Of a stretch of 64,000 nt of DNA, positions 7,132-14,411 are shown in pieces (the first letter of the stretch is position 1; each line of letters begins with the position of its first letter). Location of the stretch: IMG/VR virus record IMGVR_UViG_3300044692_000046, positions 1 through 64,000 of that record; one strand, given 5' to 3'. The stretch is from a virus. The notes below the pieces were generated by a model that made no database searches, had not been told where the DNA came from, and worked only from the letters and a program-made list of their open reading frames with translations. Made by a program: the position numbers and the translations under genes.

Positions 7132-8145
7132 ATGCGGCTCCTGGTCCTCGGCGGTACCCGCTTCGTCGGGCGCGCGATCGCCGGCGCCGCCGTCGGGCGG
7201 GGCTGGCAGGTTACGACCTTCAACCGCGGCCAGGCCGGGCCCGACGTTCGTGGAGTCCAGCCGCTGCGCGGTGACCGAACCGACCAGGACGATCTTCGAC
7301 GGCTTGCTTCTGCGGGCCGTTGGGACGCGGTGGTCGACACCTCCGGCTACGTCCCGGTGAACACCCTGCAGGTCGCTCGAAGCCTCCAGGCGGTCGCAGG
7401 TCAGTACGTGTTCATGTCCACGGTGAGTGCCTACCGGGGATGGCCGATCGAGCCGTTGTCGGAGGCATCTCGGGTGCTGCTCTGCCCTCCCGACGCTGAG
7501 GCCGGCTTCGGTGAGGACACGGAGGATGGCCCCACCCGCTACGGCTATCAGAAGGCCGGCTGTGAGGCGGCCGTCGCGGAGATTTTCGGCCCCGACCGGT
7601 CTGTGATGCTGCGACCCGGCGTGGTGCTCGGGCCGGGCGAGTACGTGGGCCGCCTGCCCTGGTGGTTACACCGCGTGGCGACTGGAGGGCGACTACTCGC
7701 GCCCGGCTACCCGGCACGCACCATCCAGCCTGTCGATGTGCGGGACCTCGCCGACTTCACTGTGCGCACCGTCGAGGACCAGCTCACGGGGGCGTTCAAT
7801 GTGACCGCCCCGATTGGCCGCGAAACGTTCGGTGGGCTGCTGGAGGCATGTGTGCAGGCGACCGGTTCGCACCCCGACGTTGTATGGGTCCCAGACGATG
7901 TGCTGCTGATGCGCGGGGTTCGGCAGTGGTCTGAGATTCCGTTGTGGCGGACGTTTCCCGGCGTGTGGCATGTCGAGTCGACCAGGGCGCAGTCAGCTGG
8001 TCTTCGATGCCGGTCGCTCGCGGACACGGCCCGAGACACCTGGGCGTGGATGCGCGATGGCCAAGTGCACCTCGACGCGGAACGCTCCGGCGAGATCGGG
8101 CTCAGCCCAGAGCGAGAGCAAGCGATCCTAGCGGACGTGGCCTAG
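7132..8145 (+). CDS. NAD-dependent epimerase/dehydratase (extended SDR), 337 aa
   Basis: Extended short-chain dehydrogenase acting in the cytoplasm on an unknown, probably nucleotide-sugar-like, substrate. The dinucleotide-binding motif is at the N-terminus (LVLGGTRFVGRAI), a D-containing strand at WDAVVDTSGY, an active-site Ser/Thr at FMSTVSAYRG and the YxxxK pair in YGYQKAGCEA. Full length for the family. The gene ends four bases inside the convergent regulator gene and stands out as a metabolic gene among mobile-element genes, so it may be cargo. Confidence 0.85.
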   Translation: MRLLVLGGTRFVGRAIAGAAVGRGWQVTTFNRGQAGPDVRGVQPLRGDRTDQDDLRRLASAGRWDAVVDTSGYVPVNTLQVARSLQAVAGQYVFMSTVSAYRGWPIEPLSEASRVLLCPPDAEAGFGEDTEDGPTRYGYQKAGCEAAVAEIFGPDRSVMLRPGVVLGPGEYVGRLPWWLHRVATGGRLLAPGYPARTIQPVDVRDLADFTVRTVEDQLTGAFNVTAPIGRETFGGLLEACVQATGSHPDVVWVPDDVLLMRGVRQWSEIPLWRTFPGVWHVESTRAQSAGLRCRSLADTARDTWAWMRDGQVHLDAERSGEIGLSPEREQAILADVA

Positions 8146-9392
8146 CGAAGCGCGGTCGCCTCGGTCAGCCACTCCCCCACCTGGCCCGCCAGTTCGGCGG
8201 CCTGATCGTCGGTCCGCCATCGAGGGCCAGCCAGCACTTGCCGGACCCGCTCCATGCGTCCGGCGAGCGACACGTTGCGCAGCGGCATCGGTAGGTCCAA
8301 CACGGGACGAAGCGCGTCGGCCCCTCCGTCGCGGTTACCGCTGATCAGTCGCGCTGCGGCGAGATCGATGCGTGCTCCGTTGACCTGGGAGAACGGCTGC
8401 CGCGCGCCTGGCGCTGCGGTCAGCTCGTCGAGGGCCTGCTGTGCGTGCGTCTCCGCTTCGCTGCCGCCGCCCAGGTCGAGCCACGCAGCGGCGGCGCACG
8501 CTTCGGCGCGGGCCTGCCCGAACGCGAACTCGCCGCCCGTTTCCTCGCTGAGCGCGTCCCGATTCAGGTTGCTGTCCTCGCGGTCGGCAACCGCGCTCAC
8601 GAGGTCCTGAGTCACACCGGAGGCGTCGCCGAGGAGCGCGTGGGAACGGGCGGCGATGTAGCGAAGCCGGAACCGCGGCGCGCCGGCCGGGGCAAGTCGG
8701 AGGCCCTTCTCGTAGTAGGTGAGGGCAAGATCGGGTTCGTCGCGCCAGTTGGCGAGGGTGGCGCGCAATCCCAGCGTCCACGCCTGCAGCGACTGGTGCC
8801 CGGCGATACCGGCGTAGGAGGCGGCCGACTGGGCTAGTCGGGCGGACGCGTCCCAGCGGCGCAGGTCGAACGCTGTGCTGGCCATCAGCGCGGTGGCCTG
8901 GCCGATGATGACGTACAGGTCGGAGAGCAGGCCCGGTCGGCGGGTGTGATCCACCAACTCTCGGGCATTGCCGCGGATCTTGCGCGCCGCGGTGAAGACG
9001 TCGACCGCAGGGCGGCTGTGCACCCGTGCCAGAGCCTGCGTCTCCGACCACAGGTCCGCCACCGACGTCGGGTCGAGTTCGGTCGCGAGGATCATGTCGT
9101 CCGCGTCGGCCTCGTCGGCGGCTGCAAGCACGGCGTCTTCCTGCGTGTCCCAGCGTCCGGGCATGGCGCGCAGGTCAACGAAGCGGCGGCGAGCTTCCTC
9201 GCCGGCCTCCGATAGTGCCTGGGTGAGAGTGCGCTGCGCGTTGGCCGGCAGGATCTCTTCCCGCCAGCGCCGCCATGCGGCAACGGTGCGGACCGACATC
9301 TTGATCCGGTCGGCGAACCGTTCGTTTGTCAAGCCGGTCGCTTCTTGCAGCGCGCACAGGTCGTGGCGGGTCCATCGGATCACGTCGCTCAT
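8142..9392 (-). CDS. HTH regulator with TPR-like sensor region, 416 aa
   Basis: The N-terminal HTH is at about residues 10-55 (TGLTNERFADRIKMSVRTVA), followed by a long alanine-rich helical region of TPR-like repeats, for example ALTYYEKGLRLAPAG and AETHAQQALDELT. This architecture is widespread in actinomycete regulators. ATG at 9392 is chosen because AGGAG lies about eight bases upstream; an extension to 9746 is in frame but crosses the operator-like TGCA boxes. It is convergent with the epimerase gene, overlapping by four bases. Confidence 0.8.
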   Translation of the reverse strand: MSDVIRWTRHDLCALQEATGLTNERFADRIKMSVRTVAAWRRWREEILPANAQRTLTQALSEAGEEARRRFVDLRAMPGRWDTQEDAVLAAADEADADDMILATELDPTSVADLWSETQALARVHSRPAVDVFTAARKIRGNARELVDHTRRPGLLSDLYVIIGQATALMASTAFDLRRWDASARLAQSAASYAGIAGHQSLQAWTLGLRATLANWRDEPDLALTYYEKGLRLAPAGAPRFRLRYIAARSHALLGDASGVTQDLVSAVADREDSNLNRDALSEETGGEFAFGQARAEACAAAAWLDLGGGSEAETHAQQALDELTAAPGARQPFSQVNGARIDLAAARLISGNRDGGADALRPVLDLPMPLRNVSLAGRMERVRQVLAGPRWRTDDQAAELAGQVGEWLTEATALR

Positions 9393-9412
9393 TGCGTGAC
9401 TCCTAGCGAAGC

Positions 9413-9447
9413 TGCACTTACATGCATCGTCCTGCACTGCTACTGCA
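9413..9447. promoter_or_regulatory. Four helically phased TGCA boxes
   Basis: TGCA occurs at 9413-9416, 9423-9426, 9433-9436 and 9444-9447, spaced 10, 10 and 11 bp in context (C/A)TGCA(C/T). The array lies 21-55 bp upstream of the XRE-TPR regulator start, so it faces one side of the helix at its promoter. Autoregulation is the simplest reading (inference). Confidence 0.5.
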
Positions 9448-9524
9448 TGGTCTAGGCCGCCGGCGCCCGAGACTATGGACAGGTACCGATGTGCCGGCTG
9501 TGACGGTTGTGGCGGTGAATACCG

Positions 9525-9680
9525 ATGGAGTTGATGACCCCGGCTGAGCTTGCGGCAATCCGCGAGCGCCTCGCCTGGCTGGAGGCGGACATCGACAGCC
9601 TCACTCAGCGCGTGGATGACCTGGCCGGTCTCGCTCAAGCTCAGCGACCCGTCGATCGAGAGTCCGCACTCGTTCGCTGA
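9525..9680 (+). CDS. Possible small coiled-coil protein, 51 aa
   Basis: From ATG at 9525 a short frame encodes an amphipathic heptad segment (LAAIRERLAWLEADIDSL, then TQRVDDLAGL). Its last 80 bases are antisense to the 3' end of the GntR gene at 9601-9957, which also encodes a heptad coiled coil. The ribosome site is weak, so the gene is uncertain. Confidence 0.3.
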   Translation: MELMTPAELAAIRERLAWLEADIDSLTQRVDDLAGLAQAQRPVDRESALVR

Positions 9681-9957
9681 GCTGGTCAACCTTATCGATG
9701 ATCTCCTGATACGGGCCGGAGGCTGTCGCACTCTCTCCCGGTGCACCGATGACCTTAGTTCCCTTGCCCTGGTGTCGGTCGACGACCCGCTCCAGTTCCA
9801 GTTCGCTGAGCGCCATCCTGATCACGGTGACGGAGGAGTCGTAGCGACGCTGCAACTCCACCATGGGCGGCAGCCACTCTCCCACCGGGAACTCGCCGCG
9901 GGCGATACGTCGGCGCAGGTCGGCGGCCACCTTCTTGTAGGCGGGTTCCACAGGCAT
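9601..9957 (-). CDS. GntR-family regulator with C-terminal coiled coil, 118 aa
   Basis: The winged helix occupies residues 5-70 (LRRRIARGEFPVGEWLPPMV, SSVTVIRMALSELE, wing HQGKGTKVI). There is no ligand domain; instead a heptad coiled coil at about 85-110 (IIDKVDQLSERVRTLDRRVA). It is divergent from the excisionase-like gene that heads the conjugation module, and the shared gap carries GTGCC repeats, resembling KorSA/pra control in Streptomyces integrative elements. Target assignment is inference. Confidence 0.85.
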   Translation of the reverse strand: MPVEPAYKKVAADLRRRIARGEFPVGEWLPPMVELQRRYDSSVTVIRMALSELELERVVDRHQGKGTKVIGAPGESATASGPYQEIIDKVDQLSERVRTLDRRVAELERDRPGHPRAE

Positions 9958-9976
9958 TGAACGTCCTCACTTTGAA

Positions 9977-10072
9977 CACTGTGCCTACATAGTGCCGTAG
10001 GTGTGACCTGCGGCAAAGCATGTGACTGGCATGAAGCCTTGACGGATTGTGCCTCACAGTGCACTATGAGGC
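9977..10072. promoter_or_regulatory. Divergent promoter region with GTGCC repeats
   Basis: A good promoter reads right: TTGACG at 10039-10044, 17 bp, CACTAT at 10062-10067. Overlapping it is GTGCC-tcaca-GTGCA flanked by GCCTC/GAGGC arms (10051-10072). A related copy, GTGCC-tacata-GTGCC within CACT/AGTG arms, lies at 9977-9996 near the GntR start. Two such sites in a GntR-divergent gap fit autoregulation plus control of the transfer operon. Confidence 0.55.
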
Positions 10073-10100
10073 TGTTGTGTTCGTGGAGACAGGAGGGGCC

Positions 10101-10418
10101 GTGGGGAGCATCGCGCCGGTCGTGTCGGGTGAGACGCCTGACCAGCACGCCACGGGCCCGAACTACTGCACCGTCAAGGCACTCCAGACCGAACTCGGCG
10201 GTCCCGACTGCATCTCCCGGATGACCATCTACCGGCTCATCAGGGACGGCGAACTCGACGCGATTCAGGTCAGCCCGCAGAAGATCCTCATCCTGCGCAG
10301 CTCGATCACCGCATGGCTGGAGCGTTCCCGCGTCTCCACCGAGACCAGCGCGACCCCGACTCCCGGCATCCTCCCGCCGGAGTCGGGGTCGCGCTCTGCT
10401 GGCGAGGAAGTCGCCTGA
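10101..10418 (+). CDS. Excisionase-family HTH DNA-binding protein, 105 aa
   Basis: A MerR/excisionase-type winged HTH at about residues 25-75: CTVKALQTELGG, SRMTIYRLIRDGELDAIQV, then RSSITAWLERS. GTG at 10101 is chosen because AGGAGG lies four bases upstream; longer starts would run through the promoter repeats. It is first in the rightward conjugation operon. Such proteins act as recombination directionality factors or transfer-gene activators; which applies here is not visible. Confidence 0.75.
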   Translation: MGSIAPVVSGETPDQHATGPNYCTVKALQTELGGPDCISRMTIYRLIRDGELDAIQVSPQKILILRSSITAWLERSRVSTETSATPTPGILPPESGSRSAGEEVA

Positions 10419-10419
10419 G

Positions 10420-10611
10420 ATGTCCGCCCACGTGATGCGCCGCCGCGAGCACCCGCCAGTCACGCCCTCAGGCGAGCTGGTCCCGGATGCACTGCTCGGC
10501 GCGCTGCGGTTGGCGGAGACAGTGGTCGGCCACCGGCTGACCGGAGAAACGAACGACCCGGCCGACGCTGGCACGTCGAACCGGGCCCCTGAGTCCCTGG
10601 AGGTCTCGTGA
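10420..10611 (+). CDS. Hypothetical protein, 63 aa
   Basis: Function not recognised. The ATG follows the previous stop by one base and its TGA overlaps the next GTG, so it is coupled on both sides. It has one short helix (PDALLGALRLAETVVGHRL) between polar ends. Confidence 0.6.
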   Translation: MSAHVMRRREHPPVTPSGELVPDALLGALRLAETVVGHRLTGETNDPADAGTSNRAPESLEVS

Positions 10612-10883
10612 TGCACGCTACCGCAACCCTCGACCGCGACGCCAACCGAGCCGACCGGATCCGGCACGAGCTGGACCTCAAGACGCCGAGCCTGGCCAAG
10701 ACCGGCCTGGTCACCGCCGCGGAGCTGGACGAGGCGGCGGGCAGCGTCGGAGCCGACCTGTTCCTGCGGATCCTGACCGCCGCGAACCTCGGCGGCCTGG
10801 TCGACGGGGCGCGGGCGGAGGCGCGGGAGCGCGGCGACCGGACCTCGACCTACCTCGACCGGCTGGCGCACCTGACCGGCTGA
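10608..10883 (+). CDS. Hypothetical protein, 91 aa
   Basis: Function not recognised. GTG at 10608 overlaps the previous stop (GTGA). The product is mostly helical with an acidic middle (TAAELDEAAGSVGADLFLRI) and a C-terminal YLDRLAHLTG. A strong hairpin follows, closing this first block of the operon. Confidence 0.6.
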   Translation: MMHATATLDRDANRADRIRHELDLKTPSLAKTGLVTAAELDEAAGSVGADLFLRILTAANLGGLVDGARAEARERGDRTSTYLDRLAHLTG

Positions 10884-10893
10884 CCCACAGACC

Positions 10894-10937
10894 GCCTGCG
10901 GGGCGGGGCGCCCCCACCAACGCTCCGCCCCGCAGGC
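10894..10937. terminator. Strong 13-bp stem hairpin
   Basis: Perfect arms GCCTGCGGGGCGG (10894-10906) and CCGCCCCGCAGGC (10925-10937) with an 18-base loop and no T-run. Placed between two genes of the same strand, it may terminate or attenuate transcription into the transfer genes. Confidence 0.6.
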
Positions 10938-10975
10938 ACTCCACACGAACCGATCTTGAAAGCGGGATATCTGCA

Positions 10976-11221
10976 ATGTCTGGCTTGGTCAATGGCTTCA
11001 GCAAGACCGACACGACCGTCAACGCCGCCCTGGAGTGGATCGAGGGCGATCTCCGGGAGGCGCTGGTGACGGCGGTGGGTCGCATCAACTCGGCGCTGGA
11101 GGCGCCGTCCAACGACAACGAGGTTCTGCACTCGCACGCGGCGGACATCCACAGCCTGATCTCCACCATCGACCGGAACAAGCGGCGCCGCGCCGAGATC
11201 GCCCGAGGCGAGGACTTCTAG
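10976..11221 (+). CDS. Hypothetical helical protein, 81 aa
   Basis: Function not recognised. Soluble and helical, with amphipathic segments (LEWIEGDLREALVTAVGRI) and a basic C-terminus (DRNKRRRAEIARGEDF). It is the first gene after the hairpin and precedes the DUF2637 gene by 58 bases. Confidence 0.6.
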   Translation: MSGLVNGFSKTDTTVNAALEWIEGDLREALVTAVGRINSALEAPSNDNEVLHSHAADIHSLISTIDRNKRRRAEIARGEDF

Positions 11222-11279
11222 ACCAGCTCCATCGGCTGACTGACCCGACCATCCACGAGACCTGGGGAGACGGAGAACC

Positions 11280-12584
11280 GTGGACCTGCTACTCGACCCG
11301 ACCGCCCGGCGCTGGGCTGCGCTCATCGGCGCCTCCGCGGTGCTGCTCGTGGGCGTGTTCCTGCTGGTCTGGCTCGCGGGTTCCCGCTACGGCAAGCGCA
11401 AGGCCGCCGGCACCACCAAGGACGACACCAGCCGGGCTCGCACCAAGGACCGGCTGCTGTTCGCTGCGGCGCTCCTCGCGGGTCTGACCGTCTACGCCGG
11501 TTTCGCCGTCGGCTCCTACCAGGGTCTGACCGGGTTCGCCCGAGACTTCATCCACTGGTCGGACTGGCGGCAGAACATCGTGCCCGTCACCCTCGACGGC
11601 GGCACCGCCGCGTTCGGCTTCCTGGCGTTCCGGTCGGTCCAGCTGAAGAAGTCGGCGCTGCTGTGCTACATCGTGGTGCTCGGCTCGACCGGCGCGTCCG
11701 CGGTCTTCAACTTCACCGAAGGCGCCGAACATGCCTGGCAGGCCGGCGCGTTCCTCGCCTACCTGGCCTGGGCGGGCATGGCCATGGGCCATGTGTTCCT
11801 GGAGCAGTTCAAGAAGTTCGCCGGGCTCGGCCGGTACGTCAAGTACGGCGTCCGCTGGCTGACCTCCCCCCACTCGACGGCCTGCGCCGCGCTGGCGTGG
11901 GTGAACTACCCGCCCGAGGACGGCACCGAGGCGACCGTCCGGAACGGCCTGGCGCACCTCTCCGCGGTCCGTGCCCGCAAGCACTCCGAGGCTACGGGCC
12001 GGCGGGCCGCGCGTGCCATGACAGGTGGCATCACCCTGCGGCCGTGGGCGCGCCTCACCGCCGTTGCGGAGACCCTCGCGACGGTTACCGCCGAGCTCTC
12101 CGATAGCCGCGCGGAGAGGGCCTCCGAGAGCGCCCGGAGAGCCGAGGCGGAGACCCGCGTGGAGACCTTGGAGGCGAACCTCGCGGAGATGGCGGAGACC
12201 GTCCGAGCCCTCCGATCGGAGATGACCTCCGGAGACCCCTCCGGAGAGGGGGCGGAGAACCCTGCGGAGACCCCCCTCCGGCTGAGGCGGAGCACCAGCA
12301 AGAGGACCCTGGAGAGGCCCCTCCGAGCGGTGCCCTCCGGCGCCACGGTCTCCGACGAAGAGGCTGTTCAGCGGCTCCTCCGGGCGGAGGTCTCCGACGA
12401 CGACAAGCAGCCCGGCTACGCCTGGTCGAAGAACAAGGCGGTGCAGGTCTCCGGCGTGGGCTGGGGCCGCATCAACGACATCCTCCGGCTGCTCGCGGAG
12501 ACCCGCGCCAGCGGCCGGTCAGCGAACCCCTCCGGAGGGGACCGGAGCACCGGCTCCGACGACTCTGAGGAGCGTGCCGGATGA
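11280..12584 (+). CDS. DUF2637 membrane protein (Spd/transfer-associated), 434 aa
   Basis: Inner-membrane protein with about five transmembrane segments in the first 190 residues (for example residues 12-34, 59-82, 102-120, 126-145 and 153-172), matching the DUF2637 family. That family is common in actinomycete integrative elements and plasmids, where Spd proteins help intramycelial plasmid spreading. The cytoplasmic C-terminal half has a heptad helix (about 260-315) and a terminal HTH-like segment (GYAWSKNKAVQVSGVGWGRI) that could bind DNA. Its 3' coding DNA is packed with CGGAG/CTCCG pentamers. TraB lies 1.9 kb downstream. Confidence 0.8.
   Translation: MDLLLDPTARRWAALIGASAVLLVGVFLLVWLAGSRYGKRKAAGTTKDDTSRARTKDRLLFAAALLAGLTVYAGFAVGSYQGLTGFARDFIHWSDWRQNIVPVTLDGGTAAFGFLAFRSVQLKKSALLCYIVVLGSTGASAVFNFTEGAEHAWQAGAFLAYLAWAGMAMGHVFLEQFKKFAGLGRYVKYGVRWLTSPHSTACAALAWVNYPPEDGTEATVRNGLAHLSAVRARKHSEATGRRAARAMTGGITLRPWARLTAVAETLATVTAELSDSRAERASESARRAEAETRVETLEANLAEMAETVRALRSEMTSGDPSGEGAENPAETPLRLRRSTSKRTLERPLRAVPSGATVSDEEAVQRLLRAEVSDDDKQPGYAWSKNKAVQVSGVGWGRINDILRLLAETRASGRSANPSGGDRSTGSDDSEERAG
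12067..12558. repeat. Dense CGGAG/CTCCG pentamer array inside the DUF2637 gene
   Basis: By eye about 30 copies of CGGAG or its complement CTCCG fall in roughly 490 bp, where only two or three would be expected for this base composition. Copies fall in all three codon phases (gCG GAG, TCC GGA G, CGG AGC), so the pattern is at DNA level rather than a peptide repeat. Clustered short repeats are the binding sites of TraB translocases in Streptomyces plasmids. A clt-like role is possible but unproven. Confidence 0.55.
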
Positions 12585-12844
12585 GCCCCCGGAAGAACCG
12601 CCAGACCGACCGGCAGCGCGCGCACGAGGAGCGTGCCACCGCGTTCTGGGCGGCGAAGCTCAACGCCGCTCGAACGCCTGATGATCGCGCCCGAGTGATC
12701 TTCGATGAGACGCGCGCCCGGATCGACAACCACCGGGTGGCCGAGGTTCGTGACCGGGCGTGGCTGGCACTGGAGAAGCACGCCTGCGCCGGGCGTGAGC
12801 TTGTGACGCGGATCCTCACCGAGAGGCTCGGTGACACCGCGTGA
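12581..12844 (+). CDS. Small basic helical protein, 87 aa
   Basis: Function not recognised. Coupled to the upstream gene (ATGA overlap). Arg-rich N-terminus (MSPRKNRQTDRQRAHEERA) and an amphipathic helix (VRDRAWLALEKHACAGRELV). It lies directly before the iteron-like region at 12847 and might bind it, but nothing shows this. Confidence 0.6.
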   Translation: MSPRKNRQTDRQRAHEERATAFWAAKLNAARTPDDRARVIFDETRARIDNHRVAEVRDRAWLALEKHACAGRELVTRILTERLGDTA

Positions 12845-12846
12845 AG

Positions 12847-12935
12847 TTGACTGCCAACTTGACAGGGCCTGTTGACAGCCCGATCGCGGATCCACGCGAT
12901 CACAGACGCGCGCTGGCGCGCGCGCGAGTCCCGAT
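12847..12935. repeat. Iteron- and palindrome-rich non-coding locus (possible origin or clt)
   Basis: Three TTGAC repeats at 12847, 12859 and 12872 (12-13 bp apart) are followed by a perfect dyad GATCGCG-6 bp-CGCGATC (12882-12901). Then comes an alternating GC tract with GCGCGC arms around 12909-12930. The whole 12845-12983 gap has no gene. Iterons plus dyad plus Z-DNA-prone tract in a transfer module suggest a replication origin, a transfer locus or a complex promoter. Confidence 0.45.
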
Positions 12936-12983
12936 TGTACCCATCCATCACGCACAGCGACCACAGAAGGGAGGCGAGAAGCC

Positions 12984-13430
12984 ATGGAAGGACTGATCAC
13001 CCAGTGGGGGGTGCCGGCTGGTGTCGGCGTCATCTGCCTGATCGCAGCGGTCCTGCTGTTCACGCTCGGCAAGAAGCAGTGGCCGTGGCTGATCCTCGTG
13101 CTGATCATCGGAGCGTCCGACGCGCTCATGTCGACCCCCGTCGGAACCTACATCCACTCGGCCGTGACCTGGGCCAACACTGAGACCGGGTCCCTGATCG
13201 GGAGGTTCACGGGCGTGGTGGTCGGCGGGCTCGTGTCGATCACTGTCCTCGGCATCTTGATCATCAAGGTGATCAGGAAGGAGCGGGACAACTGGACCTA
13301 CACGGCCGGGGCACTCGCTCCGCCGTCTGTGGTGCTGATCCCGGGAGTGATTGGGACGGTGCTGACGTTCGCCATCACCCTGCCGATGTGGTTGGTGTCG
13401 CAGGTCGTCAGCCTGGCGCTGGGGTGGTGA
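12984..13430 (+). CDS. Multi-pass membrane protein, probable Spd-type, 148 aa
   Basis: Four transmembrane segments are visible: about residues 10-28, 33-50, 72-98 and 112-142. A short basic loop (KVIRKERDN) precedes the last pair. AAGGGAGGCGAGAAGCC provides the ribosome site. Small multi-pass proteins between DUF2637 and TraB genes are typical of actinomycete spread (spd) clusters, but no specific homologue is recognised. Confidence 0.65.
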   Translation: MEGLITQWGVPAGVGVICLIAAVLLFTLGKKQWPWLILVLIIGASDALMSTPVGTYIHSAVTWANTETGSLIGRFTGVVVGGLVSITVLGILIIKVIRKERDNWTYTAGALAPPSVVLIPGVIGTVLTFAITLPMWLVSQVVSLALGW

Positions 13431-13436
13431 GCTGAC

Positions 13437-14411
13437 ATGCCGATCCTGTTGATCGCGGTGCTCGTCGCCGGTGCGTGGTGGACGAAGAACACGCTGGAAG
13501 AGGTGCCGTTCGCGATGCGCGGCAAGACCTCCCCGCGGCGCCAGCTCAAGATGGAGCGCTTCAAGGCCAAGGCCGGCAACTCGGAGCGCCGCTACGGCTT
13601 CGCCCGCTACGTCGCCGACCTGTGGGCGTCGTGCTGGAAGGAGGCACTCCAGGCGCGGATGAACACCACCGACCACCGGGTGAACGCCCGCACCCAGAAG
13701 GCCATCCGCAAGCACGAGCGCCGCATCGACCGCCGGGACCGCAGGTGGGCCCGTCGTGACGATCGGCGCCAGCAGCGTCAGGTCCGCCGCGCCGAACGTC
13801 GGCTACCGCCCCCGGCCCCCGAGGAGCCTCGCGAGCCGTGCGCCGGGTGCGGCAAGTCGGGTCACGACCTGCCCTACTGCGAGAAGCCCGCCGACTCCAC
13901 CCCAGCCGACAGCGGGCCCGACGAGATGTCCGACCGCAAGTGCGGCTGGTGTGGAGGACCCGCCCACTCGTCCGCCGACTGCCCCGTCTACACGGGCAAG
14001 TCCGAACCGCAACCGAAGGAGAACACCGTGTCCGCATCCCCCGAGACCAGCACCGTCAGCAGCCTGCGGGCCGCCATGGAGGCGAAGGTGACCGAGGCGA
14101 CCGCCGAGCTGGAGGACGCCCGCGCCAACGCGAACCGCGCCGCCGGGGAGCTGGCCCGCGCCGACCAGATGGTGGCGAGCCTGCGTTCCCAGAAGGTGCC
14201 GGAGCAGACCGTCGCGCGCGTCCAGCAGCTGCAGGAGAACGCCGCCGCCGCGAAGAAGACCGCCGACGCGCGGGCCGCGCTCGCCGACTCGGACGTGGCG
14301 CTCGCGAAGGCCGCGCTGGCCGACGTGGCCGCGCACGAGCACGTCCAGGACGCCAGCACTGCGGCCGGCGGTGTCGCCAATGCGAGCTTCTACGAGCAGA
14401 GCAACAGCTGA
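13437..14411 (+). CDS. Membrane-anchored protein with two CCHC zinc knuckles and coiled coil, 324 aa
   Basis: Domain order: short hydrophobic N-terminus (residues 2-15), long very basic helix (about 75-122), two CCHC zinc knuckles and a C-terminal Ala-rich coiled coil (about 205-300). Both knuckles have exact C-x2-C-x4-H-x4-C spacing: Cys135, Cys138, His143, Cys148 and Cys169, Cys172, His177, Cys182. CCHC knuckles usually bind single-stranded nucleic acid. An internal in-frame GTG at 14028 has its own AAGGAG six bases upstream and could make a 127-residue coiled-coil-only product. It directly precedes traB; function unknown. Confidence 0.75.
   Translation: MPILLIAVLVAGAWWTKNTLEEVPFAMRGKTSPRRQLKMERFKAKAGNSERRYGFARYVADLWASCWKEALQARMNTTDHRVNARTQKAIRKHERRIDRRDRRWARRDDRRQQRQVRRAERRLPPPAPEEPREPCAGCGKSGHDLPYCEKPADSTPADSGPDEMSDRKCGWCGGPAHSSADCPVYTGKSEPQPKENTVSASPETSTVSSLRAAMEAKVTEATAELEDARANANRAAGELARADQMVASLRSQKVPEQTVARVQQLQENAAAAKKTADARAALADSDVALAKAALADVAAHEHVQDASTAAGGVANASFYEQSNS

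Noticed and set aside
8142-9746. 534-codon version of the XRE-TPR gene
   Set aside because: The extra 118 codons run through the TGCA operator boxes and have no similarity to an HTH protein; ATG at 9392 has AGGAG upstream.
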